From Pleurodeles waltl (taxonomy: Eukaryota > Chordata > Amphibia > Caudata > Salamandridae): DNA of 64,000 bases. Under the pieces are notes generated by a model. That model saw nothing but the letters and a program-made list of their open reading frames with translations, was not told where the DNA came from and did no database searches. Shown piece by piece: positions 11,732 to 20,385 of this stretch. The position numbers were made by a program, and so were the translations under genes. Numbering within the stretch: position 1 is the first letter of the stretch; the number at the start of each line of letters is the position of its first letter. The DNA is taken from positions 772,593,138-772,657,137 of the forward strand of contig NC_090438.1 of assembly GCF_031143425.1 (NCBI RefSeq), written 5' to 3'.

Positions 11732-11853
11732 GGTTAAGAAAAACTATACAGCAGTGCGATTGAAGGACCAGGATCAGAGCAGCTTACAGCAGCAAACTGC
11801 TAAAGATTTCATACAAAATCGCCTGTATGGACCAGGCAGTAAAAGAACTACCG
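11732..11853 (+). CDS. Candidate internal exon of an unidentified host gene
   Basis: The exon is preceded by a pyrimidine-rich tract ending TTAG and followed by CCG|GTAAAT. The frame reads VKKNYTAVRLKDQDQ and later DFIQNRLYGPGSKRTT, a hydrophilic, basic sequence with no transposon motif. It ends in phase 1 (one base, G, carried over), matching the TT start of the next candidate exon. I do not recognise the protein. Upstream exons were not found in the window, so the start codon is missing. The assignment rests on splice signals, phase agreement and lack of stops; no homology could be tested. Confidence 0.42.
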
Positions 11854-11942
11854 GTAAATCAAATTATGTAGTTAATATTTCATCTCACTTTTGTCTTCTA
11901 GTGGTTGACTATAAAACATAGTTTCATCTCTTTGTTTTCCAG

Positions 11943-12020
11943 TTAATCAGTTTTTTTCAATGGCAAACAAGAAAGGTGCTCTAAAAAAACCTGCAGTTCG
12001 GTTTATTAACAATGCATGGG
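11943..12020 (+). CDS. Candidate internal exon of the same host gene
   Basis: A 78-base exon is bounded by a strong acceptor (TTGTTTTCCAG) and a strong donor (GGG|GTAAGT). Joined in phase to the previous exon it reads NQFFSMANKKGALKKPAVR and FINNAW. Basic residues dominate. It begins with two bases of a split codon and ends with one base (phase 1), so 26 codons fit exactly. The short intron (11854-11942, 89 bases) is unusual for such a large genome, which weakens or at least qualifies the call. Confidence 0.42.
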
Positions 12021-14312
12021 GTAAGTGGCGACTGTGTTCTCACGTTTATAAATGTAGTCATTTCTCTCTGTTTAGTGTAGGTAGATTGTATTCTAGAATA
12101 TTGGTGTGGTTTTAACTTGGAAAGCATTTTCAGATTTTAGCAAATTGTGAAGATTGCTTAGTATTTGTGCGTAAAACATACAAATGCAACATGTCATGGA
12201 TCTCCAATTTCTCTGTGAATACTCTGATTATGCTAGTGATACATCTTTCAGCCTTAAACAGTATTCAACAGTCCTTTTGAATCCTTGAAATACATGTTTT
12301 TCTTTTTTCGACAAATGTTTCTGACTTTAAGAGCAATGTCAAACAGCCACGGTCGTGACCCCATTATGAGAAGTATAGAAAACTATAACAATTAGTCTGC
12401 AAATGTCACTTCTGGTGTACATTTCCTGTTCTCCGCCATGTGTTAAATCAAAGGGCAGTCCTTAAATAGGGGGTGCCTAGAAGCAAATAAATCTCTGGCA
12501 GTCCCTCCCTTATTTCCACAGAGGACGATATTGACAACATGGCATGTGACAGTCATTGAGACCCGCCCCTCTACTTAACAGGGGCCTGGCAGATCTGCAA
12601 GGCAGGAAGACTGCCTACACAGCTGAAAAGGCCACACCAGGAAGATTAGTTGCTGAACCAGCTATGCAAATATTTCTCTTTTCGACTTGGGCTCAAGGAA
12701 AGCTAATCTCTGTGAAGAGGGATCACTACTCTGTAGTCTCCATCAGGGACCCATAGTCAAAGGAGGCGGGGGCAACAACACTGATGCACAGAAGGTACAA
12801 GTAGGATGTTTCTCGAGCTGTCCTCTGTCTTCTCAAGCATAATCGCTATGTGTGCAAATCAGTTTTGCCTAGAAGGATAACTGTACAAGGAAATCTGTGT
12901 TAGAATTTTTAAGCTTTTCTCTGCCCTTCTATATAAGGGTGTGAAAACGCAAATGGAGAGGCAGCATACTTTGTCCCTGGAGGTATGGCTAAAAAATAAG
13001 CCAAAGCTGCCAAACAAGAGTGCTTTACTTTCACCGCACAAAAACACGAGGCTTGTTTTTTGGGAGCAATAGGGAATATTTATATGGTCTTTGAGATTTG
13101 AATCTCAAGAGTGAATTGCCTTTCCTAAGTAAATACAAGATATGCTAGTAACTTAGTTGATTAATCTCTCTCCTGGGAGGGAACGCCTGCAGCAGATTTA
13201 AACAGCAACATGGGCCAATTACACCCCATTTGTCACATAGTATAATTTGCGGGTAATGAGGATGAAACCATGGAACTCCTAAGAGAGAGTTTCCCCAACC
13301 CTTTACTGATCCCATGGTTCTGTATAGCTTTTCTGTATTTTATTAATAATGGAAAGTCTTCTAGGTGATAAACTTTTACATTAGTATTTTAATCTTCTAT
13401 GATAGCCATGTATCATCTGACAGCTGGCCACTCCCAACCTCTTTTATCTTTAAATGGGGGACAATAGTGGAGGTATCAGTCTTGGAAATGTTGACTTATT
13501 AATTTTTTTGTATAACTGGGATAACTTCTGCATTTCCATCTTCTGTTTATAAATTCAGTAGTGTTAGTTCTGAGACATTCTTTTCTTACGGTTGTGTACG
13601 CCGAAGCAAGCATAAAAAATTAGGCACTTTGCTGTATATTGGCAAGTTGACTACTAACTGTGCGAGCTTAGATATACTTATTGTAGTTGGTATCTGAATT
13701 CTGTCGTTGGCTATCTCTTTTATGGCACCAATATCCTGTAACCAGAATCAGTTGAGGTCCAAGCAGCTTAGAAACATGTTGGTTGTGTCTACATAGATCA
13801 TTCCCCCATATGTGCCCATAATCAATTGTAAACCTATTCGGTCTCACCAAAGTGTAATATGGAAATTGGAGAAGTACATTTTGGAAAGTGGAAGGGAGAT
13901 AGCAGTGGATAATTGAAAGGTGCAGGTGACTAGAAGGATGGATGGAGAGGTGGCCTAGGAGGCAGCAGCCACTCTACGTGCAAGTGCTGAGAAGAAAATA
14001 CAGAGAGCCATAATAGTATAACAGACCTATTTATGTAGTGCTTACTGCCTAGAATTGCATTGCCTGCTCTATGACTTGCTTCAGTTAAAAAGTCATTCCT
14101 CAACTTCAGACACAGAGGTTTTGTTATCCTATAGTTATAACATATGAACAAACAGAACACAATGTGCTAGACATTCACAACTTTGTCCCATGTCTAGGGT
14201 TCTTCTCCATGAGAGTTTCTATGATATTCATAAAAGTAGATTTTTTCCATGCTTGTGAGAAATTCCAGAACACACTTTAAATTGTTTTTTCCATGTTTTC
14301 TAATTCACCCAG
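12021..14312. other. Presumed intron, no recognised element
   Basis: About 2.3 kb between two candidate exons. I see no clear transposon, RNA gene or coding motif. A stretch around 12480-12780 is more GC-rich and may be an old repeat. Confidence 0.35.
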
Positions 14313-14470
14313 TTAAGCAATCAACAGGGTCCAAAAAGGCAGCATTGACTGTTTTTCATTTAGTTAAGATGCAAGTCAAAACAGTACATTTGGATAAAAA
14401 ACACCATTTTGAAAGTAATGTACTTCGAGCAGAAGAAAAAAAAGCTGTTAAATCCCAACATGTCCAGCAG
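14313..14470 (+). CDS. Candidate internal exon of the same host gene
   Basis: The acceptor is TAATTCACCCAG. The frame, entered in the phase left by the previous exon, is open for 52 codons: QSTGSKKAALTVFHLVK, then DKKHHFESNVLRAEEKKAV, to ..HVQQ. A possible donor is CAGCAG|GTTGCC, after which the frame stops (TAG at 14480). Lysine-rich composition continues that of the two previous exons. The donor phase (0) does not match the most protein-like frame of the exon at 29965, so another exon may lie between, or the true donor differs (an alternative is GAAA|GTAATG near 14415). Confidence 0.38.
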
Positions 14471-14949
14471 GTTGCCAGTTAGGTGGTTCATTTTTTTCTG
14501 CACTGTGAGAAAAATTCTTTAAACAATCCTCCTTTAAAGATGTTTATGCCCACTGACACCACATTTTGGGGGGTAGGAGGGTTGGCTTAATTCTGTTTCT
14601 AGGCATGTTATCTATCTTTTAACACCCTCTTCAGAAGAATAGATGTTTATTTTCCCTGACATTGCCTCAGGGTGTTACAATTGCTTTTGGCCACTATGTC
14701 TTCACTTCAACGCTTGAAGAGGTAAGATGTCAAGGAATGATGACCTTGATGTTTGAGTGGTTTATGTTCCTTACTCTCACTCCATGGAGAATGGTGAGAT
14801 TTGTCATGTGACATAGGAGGCGGAGGAGAATTGAAGGGGGTTTTCTCAGGGGAGAGAAGGGGAAATTGAACGCATTGTATCATCTGCAGTGTCACTTCTG
14901 CCTTGGAAGGGAGAAGTGTTCATTCTGTATTTGCTTTCTCAAATTAGGA
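14471..14949. other. Presumed intron, nothing recognised
   Basis: No supported gene or repeat boundary. The left end of the following DIRS-like remnant is not sharply defined. Confidence 0.3.
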
Positions 14950-16016
14950 TATTTGTTTTCATTTCTGGAGGTGTGTGGGCAGTAATTCGTCATTGGTACT
15001 CTTGATCCTGGTTTACTTTGGGGTGCTTGACCTGGAGATGAAGTTTGACGTAAAAACATTAACGTACATCAACTTTGAGGGATTCAGAGATTGCAGAGTT
15101 GACATGGAGGGACCCTCCTACAGTATCTACCTATTCGACAAACCTGGGTCACCTTCCTCTTGTAAGACCTGGAAGAAGATCATCACAGGTTATGCATCTC
15201 CTCCAAACACTTCGGATGTAACCGTTGCCATTTTTTGTCTGATAAACCATCCAATTCGCCTGCACCAAGTTCTCTACAAATGTTTCTTCTGTAACTACAA
15301 CTTCAACTATCTTCTGACGTCCCATTCCTTCCAAGGACTGAAGAACATTTTTTCCAACCGCTTGAGGAAGGTGTGAAGTCCTCAAGTGAACTCCTCAAGT
15401 GAACTGCATTGCAGGTCCAGACATGCTACTGTCCTGATATTTGCACAAGAAGCATAGGGAAGGAAAATGTTCCCAACAGACACAGATGTCATGATGATCT
15501 TTGAACTGGATTTCCCAGTCTTCAGAGGAGATGGTGCAGGGCTTTGCTTCAAGAATTGGTGGGTCATTTTCTGGTTGGAATGATCCCTCAATATTTTCGG
15601 TGGAGTTGATTCCATCTAGAATATCTTTTATTAGCAATCTTGTGGCTTTTTCATGGGCTCTCTAACAGAGCTGTAAGAAAGTTTAATTTGCACACTACAA
15701 CTCATGAGGTCAGCACTTAAATTATTTTTTAGACCATGCAAACAAAACCTTAAACTCGACCTACGGTTCAGCTTGTTCTCCAAGTCTTGTAGCTTATGAT
15801 GGATATTTTTTGTTAATTCCTCTCCTGTTTGAAGTGTTAAACACCACCTGGAAAAATGTAATCGGCTAAATCCTAAATTCTCGAAGGCAGTGGTGCCTCT
15901 AGATTCCTTAGTAGTAGGCATGGTGAAGCAGAAATATAATGCAGCTGGCTCGACTTCCTTTAACGCTCCAGGGAGAGAGCATTGAATGACATTGTTGAGA
16001 AAAAAGTATGCCAGAT
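14950..16016 (+). mobile_element. Left part of a degenerate DIRS-like element (upstream of LTR element A)
   Basis: This segment is separated from 26867 onward only by element A, whose 5-bp target duplication (CAGAT) shows the two flanks were once contiguous. The right flank carries DIRS Gag-, RNase H- and recombinase-like pieces, so the left flank probably holds the 5' part of the same element. Open frames exist on both strands here (for example 14975-15376 plus, 15631-16053 minus), but none shows a motif I can name. The DIRS assignment of this half is inference. Confidence 0.35.
16012..16016. repeat. Target-site duplication of element A, left copy (CAGAT)
   Basis: CAGAT directly precedes the TGTA start of the LTR; the identical CAGAT follows the 3' LTR at 26867-26871. 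A 5-bp duplication is usual for Ty3/gypsy-type integrases. Confidence 0.93.
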
Positions 16017-16632
16017 TGTAAAGAAATGGCTCCCTGTTGCAGTTACCCCCCACTTTTTGCCTGATACTGATGCTGACTTGACTGAGAAGTGTGCTGGGAC
16101 CCTGCTAACCAGGCCCCAGCACCAGTGTTCCTTCACCTAAAATGTACCATTGTATCCACAATTGGCACACCCTGGCATTCAGATAAGTCCCTTGTAACTG
16201 GTACTTCTAGTACCAAGGGCCCTGATGCCAAGGAAGGTCTCTAAGGGCTGCAGCATGTCTTATGCCACCCTGGAGACCTCTCACTCAGCACAGACACCCT
16301 GCTTGCCAGCTTGTGTGTGCTAGTGAGAACAAAATGAGTAAGTCGACATGGCACTCCCCTCAGGGTGCCATGCCAGCCTCTCACTGCCTATGCAGTATAG
16401 GTAAGCCACCCCTCTAGCAGGCCTTACAGCCCTAAGGCAGGGTGCACTATACCATAGGTGAGGGTACCAGTGCATGAGCATGGTACCCCTACAGTGTCTA
16501 AACAAAACCTTAGACATTGTAAGTGCAGGGTAGCCATAAGAGTATATGGTCTGGGAGTCTGTCAAACACGAACTCCACAGCACCATAATGGCTACACTGA
16601 AAACTGGGAAGTTTGGTATCAAACTTCTCAGC

Positions 16633-16671
16633 ACAATAAATGCACACTGATGCCAGTGTACATTTTATTGT
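16633..16671. promoter_or_regulatory. Convergent poly(A)-signal hairpin in the LTR
   Basis: ACAATAAATGCACACTG (16633-16649) pairs with CAGTGTACATTTTATTGT (16654-16671) with one mismatch and one bulge. It gives AATAAA on the plus strand (16635-16640) and AATAAA on the minus strand (complement of TTTATT, 16664-16669). It recurs in every LTR copy of the window. Use as a two-way polyadenylation site is inference. Confidence 0.55.
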
Positions 16672-18459
16672 AAAATACACCACAGAGGGCACCTTAGAGG
16701 TGCCCCCTGAAACTTAACCGACTATCTGTGTAGGCTGACTAGTTTTAGCAGCCTGCCACAAACCGAGACATGTTGCTGGCCCCATGGGGAGAGTGCCTTT
16801 GTCACTCTGAGGCCAGTAACAAAGCCTGCACTGGGTGGAGATGCTAACACCTCTCCCAGGCAGGAATTGTCACACCTGGCGGTGAGCCTCAAAGGCTCAC
16901 CTCCTTTGTGCCAACCCAGCAGGACACTCCAGCTAGTGGAGTTGCCCGCCCCCTCCGGCCAGGCCCCACTTTTGGCGGCAAGGCCGGAGAAAATAATGAG
17001 AATAACAAGGAGGAGTCACTGGCCAGTCAGGACAGCCCCTAAGGTGTCCTGAGCTGAGGTGACTCTAACTTTTAGAAATCCTCCATCTTGCAGATGGAGG
17101 ATTCCCCCAATAGGGTTAGGATTGTGACCCCCTCCCCTTGGGAGGAGGCACAAAGAGGGTGTACCCACCCTCAGGGCTAGTAGCCATTGGCTACTAACCC
17201 CCCAGACCTAAACACGCCCTTAAATTTAGTATTTAAGGGCTACCCTGAACCCTAGAAAATTAGATTCCTGCAACTACAAGAAGAAGGACTGCCCAGCTGA
17301 AAACCCCTGCAGCGGAAGACCAGAAGACGACAACTGCCTTGGCTCCAGAAACTCACCGGCCTGTCTCCTGCCTTCCAAAGATCCTGCTCCAGCGACGCCT
17401 TCCGAAGGGACCAGCGACCTCGACATCCTCTGAGGACTGCCCCTGCTTCGAAAAGACAAGAAACTCCCGAGGACAGCGGACCTGCTCCAAGAAAAGCTGC
17501 AACTTTGTTTCCAGCAGCTTTAAAGAACCCTGCAAGCTCCCCGCAAGAAGCGTGAGACTTGCAACACTGCACCCGGCGACCCCGACTCGGCTGGTGGAGA
17601 TCCGACACCTCAGGAGGGACCCCAGGACTACTCTGATACTGTGAGTACCAAAACCTGTCCCCCCTGAGCCCCCACAGCGCCGCCTGCAGAGGGAATCCCG
17701 AGGCTTCCCCTGACCGCGACTCTCTGAAACCTAAGTCCCGACACCTGGGAGAGACCCTGCACCCGCAGCCCCCAGGACCTGAAGGACCGGACTTTCACTG
17801 GAGGAGTGACCCCCAGGAGTCCCTCTCCCTTGCCCAAGTGGAGGTTTCCCCGAGGAACCCCCCCCTTGCCTGCCTGCAGCGCTGAAGAGATCCCGAGATC
17901 TCTCATAGACTAACATTGCGAACCCGACGCTTGTTTCTACACTGCACCCGGCCGCCCCCGCGCCGCTGAGGGTGAAATTTCTGTGTGGACTTGTGTCCCC
18001 CCCGGTGCCCTACAAAACCCCCCTGGTCTGCCCTCCGAAGACGCGGGTACTTACCTGCAAGCAGACCGGAACCGGGGCACCCCCTTCTCTCCATTCTAGC
18101 CTATGTGTTTTGGGCACCACTTTGAACTCTGCACCTGACCGGCCCTGAGCTGCTGGTGTGGTGACTTTGGGGTTGCTCTGAACCCCCAACGGTGGGCTAC
18201 CTTGGACCAAGAACTGAACCCTGTAAGTGTCTTACTTACCTGGTAAAACTAACAAATACTTACCTCCCCTAGGAACTGTGAAAATTGCACTAAGTGTCCA
18301 CTTTTAAAACAGCTATTTGTGAATAACTTGAAAAGTATACATGCAATTTTGATGATTTGAAGTTCCTAAAGTACTTACCTGCAATACCTTTCGAATGAGC
18401 TATTACATGTAGAATTTGAACCTGTGGTTCTTAAAATAAACTAAGAAAAGATATTTTTC

Positions 18460-18468
18460 TATATAAAA
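18460..18468 (+). promoter_or_regulatory. Candidate TATA box in the LTR
   Basis: TATATAAAA, 25 bases after an AATAAA and about 235 bases before the LTR end; repeated in the other LTR copies (TATACAAAA in element B). An alternative start could follow the hairpin CCCTTAAAT..ATTTAAGGG at 17217-17239. Transcription start is not determined. Confidence 0.35.
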
Positions 18469-18702
18469 ACCTATTGGCTGGATTTGTCTCTGAGTGTGTG
18501 TACCTCATTTATTGTCTATGTGTATGTACAACAAATGCTTAACACTACTCCTTGGATAAGCCTACTGCTCGACCACACTACCACAAAATAGAGCATTAGT
18601 ATTATCTATTTTTACCACTATTTTACCTCTAAGGGGAACCCTTGGACTCTGTGCATGCTATTCCTTACTTTGAAATAGCACATACAGAGCCAACTTCCTA
18701 CA

Positions 18703-18725
18703 TTGGTGGATCAGCGGTGGGGTAC
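18703..18725 (+). promoter_or_regulatory. Primer-binding site region of element A
   Basis: Directly after the LTR the sequence reads T TGGTGGATCAGCGGTGG. A TGG immediately inside the LTR fits pairing with a tRNA CCA end. The same sequence follows the 5' LTR of element B (40316 onward). I cannot match it to a tRNA from memory. Confidence 0.7.
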
Positions 18726-18966
18726 AAGACTTTGCATTTGCTGGACTACTCAGCCAATACCTGATCACACGACAAATTCCAAAATTGTCATTAGAAATTG
18801 ATTTTTGCAATTTGAAAAGTTTTCTAAATTCTTAAAAGACCTGCTAGGGCCTTGTGTTAGATCCTGTTTAGCATTTCTTTTAGAGTTTAGAAGTTTGTAA
18901 AAGTTTGAATTAGATTCTAGAACCAGTTGTAGATTCTTAAAAAGTATTCCAACTTTTAGAAGCAAA

Positions 18967-20385
18967 ATGTCTAGCACAGATGTGAATGTGGTGGAACTCG
19001 ACACCACACCTTACCTCCATCTACAGATGAGAGAGCTAAGGTCACTCTGTAAACTAAAGAAAATAGCAATGGGCCCCAAACCTACCAAAGTACAGCTCCA
19101 GGAGCTTTTGGCAGAGTTTGAAAAGGCCAACCCCTCTGAGGGTGGCAACTCAGAGGAAGAGGATAGTGACTTGGAGGAAAATTCCCCCCTACCAGTCCTA
19201 TCTAGGGAGAACAGGGTCCCTCAAACCCTGACTCCAAAAATAATAGTCAGAGATGCTGGTTCCCTCACAGGAGAGACCAACACCTCTGAAATCACTGAGG
19301 ATAACTCCAGTGAAGATGACCCCCTGTTAGCCAGGATGGTCAAAAGATTGGCTTTGGAAAAGCAGCTCCTAGCCATAGAAAGGGAAAGAAAAGAGATGGG
19401 CCTAGGTCCCATCGATGGTGGCAGCAACTTAAATAGGGTCAGAGATTCTCCTGACATCCTAAAAATCCCCAAAGGGATTGTAACAAAATATGAAGATGGT
19501 GATGACATCACCAAATGGTTCACAGCTTTTGAGAGGGCTTGTGTAACCAGAAAAGTAAACAGATCTCACTGGGGTGCTCTCCTTTGGGAAATGTTCACTG
19601 GAAAGTGTAGGGATAGACTCCTCACACTCTCTGGAAAAGATGCAGAATCTTATGACCTCATGAAGGGTACCCTGATTGAGGGCTTTGGATTCTCCACTGA
19701 GGAGTATAGAATTAGATTCAGGGGGGCTCAAAAATCCTCGAGCCAGACCTGGGTTGATTTTGTAGACTACTCAGTAAAAACACTAGATGGTTGGTTAACT
19801 GGAAATGAAGTGTGTGACTATGTTGGGCTTTATAATTTGTTTATGAAAGAACACATTTTAAGTAACTGCTTCAATGAAAAGTTGCATCAGTATCTGGTAG
19901 ACCTAGGTCCAATTTCTCCCCAAGAATTGGGAAAGAAGGCAGACCACTGGGTCAAGACTAGGGTAACCAAAACTTCCACTGGGGGTGACCAAAAGAAAGG
20001 GGTTACAAAAACTCCCCAGGAGAAAGTGGGTGACACTAGAAACAAAGAAAAAGAGTCCTCTGTAGGCCCCCAAAAACCAGAACAGGTGGGTGGGCCCCAA
20101 GACACAACCCAAAACAAAGGTGGGTACCAGGGTAAGAACTGGGATGCCACTAAGGCATGGTGCCACAACTGTAAACAGTCTGGGCACCACACCAAGGACA
20201 CTTCTTGTCCCAAAAACAAACCCCAGAACAAGATTCCAGGGGTAACCAGTGTAGCCATGGGAGATGACTCCTCAGATGAGGAGGTCTTCATAGCCTTCAA
20301 CTGGAAACAGGGCCCAACAGGTGAGTTGGAGATTCCAGAGGGAAGTAGACACTTCCACCACCTACTGGTGAATGGAATCCTGTAG
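18967..20385 (+). CDS. gag: Gag of element A (read-through broken by the inserted solo LTR)
   Basis: The frame has 472 codons, but the last two belong to the inserted LTR. Residues about 20-53 (MRELRSLCK..KPTK..LQELLAEFE) look like a SAP-type helix-turn-helix. Residues about 160-330 form the capsid, with a SCAN-like C-terminal half. A zinc knuckle at C399-C402-H407-C414 has spacing CX2CX4HX6C rather than the usual X4 before the last Cys. Gag would package the RNA and build the particle in the cytoplasm. The start ATG at 18967 aligns with the start of element B's protein. Between 19484 and 19706 the DNA differs from element B at only one base, far closer than in the flanking gag. Confidence 0.92.
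   Translation: MSSTDVNVVELDTTPYLHLQMRELRSLCKLKKIAMGPKPTKVQLQELLAEFEKANPSEGGNSEEEDSDLEENSPLPVLSRENRVPQTLTPKIIVRDAGSLTGETNTSEITEDNSSEDDPLLARMVKRLALEKQLLAIERERKEMGLGPIDGGSNLNRVRDSPDILKIPKGIVTKYEDGDDITKWFTAFERACVTRKVNRSHWGALLWEMFTGKCRDRLLTLSGKDAESYDLMKGTLIEGFGFSTEEYRIRFRGAQKSSSQTWVDFVDYSVKTLDGWLTGNEVCDYVGLYNLFMKEHILSNCFNEKLHQYLVDLGPISPQELGKKADHWVKTRVTKTSTGGDQKKGVTKTPQEKVGDTRNKEKESSVGPQKPEQVGGPQDTTQNKGGYQGKNWDATKAWCHNCKQSGHHTKDTSCPKNKPQNKIPGVTSVAMGDDSSDEEVFIAFNWKQGPTGELEIPEGSRHFHHLLVNGIL
20376..20380. repeat. Target-site duplication of the nested solo LTR, left copy (AATCC)
   Basis: AATCC lies immediately before TGTAGGAAG and again right after the LTR at 23064-23068, showing an ordinary integration into the coding frame of element A. 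Confidence 0.93.

Larger units (their letters stand above)
16017..18702 (+). repeat. 5' LTR of element A (2,686 bp)
   Basis: It begins TGTAAAGAAATGG and ends CTTCCTACA, with TGTA/TACA termini. Very long for an LTR. It holds at least eight perfect or near-perfect short hairpins between 16199 and 17239, an AATAAA inside a near-palindrome (16633-16671), a second AATAAA (18435-18440), a TATATAAAA box (18460-18468) and four ACTTACCT motifs (18049-18381) that read as 5' splice-site consensus on the opposite strand. Many short open frames inside the LTR occur identically in every copy and on both strands; they look incidental. Confidence 0.93.

Noticed and set aside
15631..16053. 140-codon minus-strand frame near element A
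   Set aside because: It runs into the LTR of element A, so its N-terminal codons are LTR sequence, and no family is recognised.
16320..18210. Many open frames of 60-118 codons on both strands within each LTR copy, repeated in all copies
   Set aside because: They overlap in several frames and both strands, have no recognised motif, and their conservation follows from the LTR copies being nearly identical.
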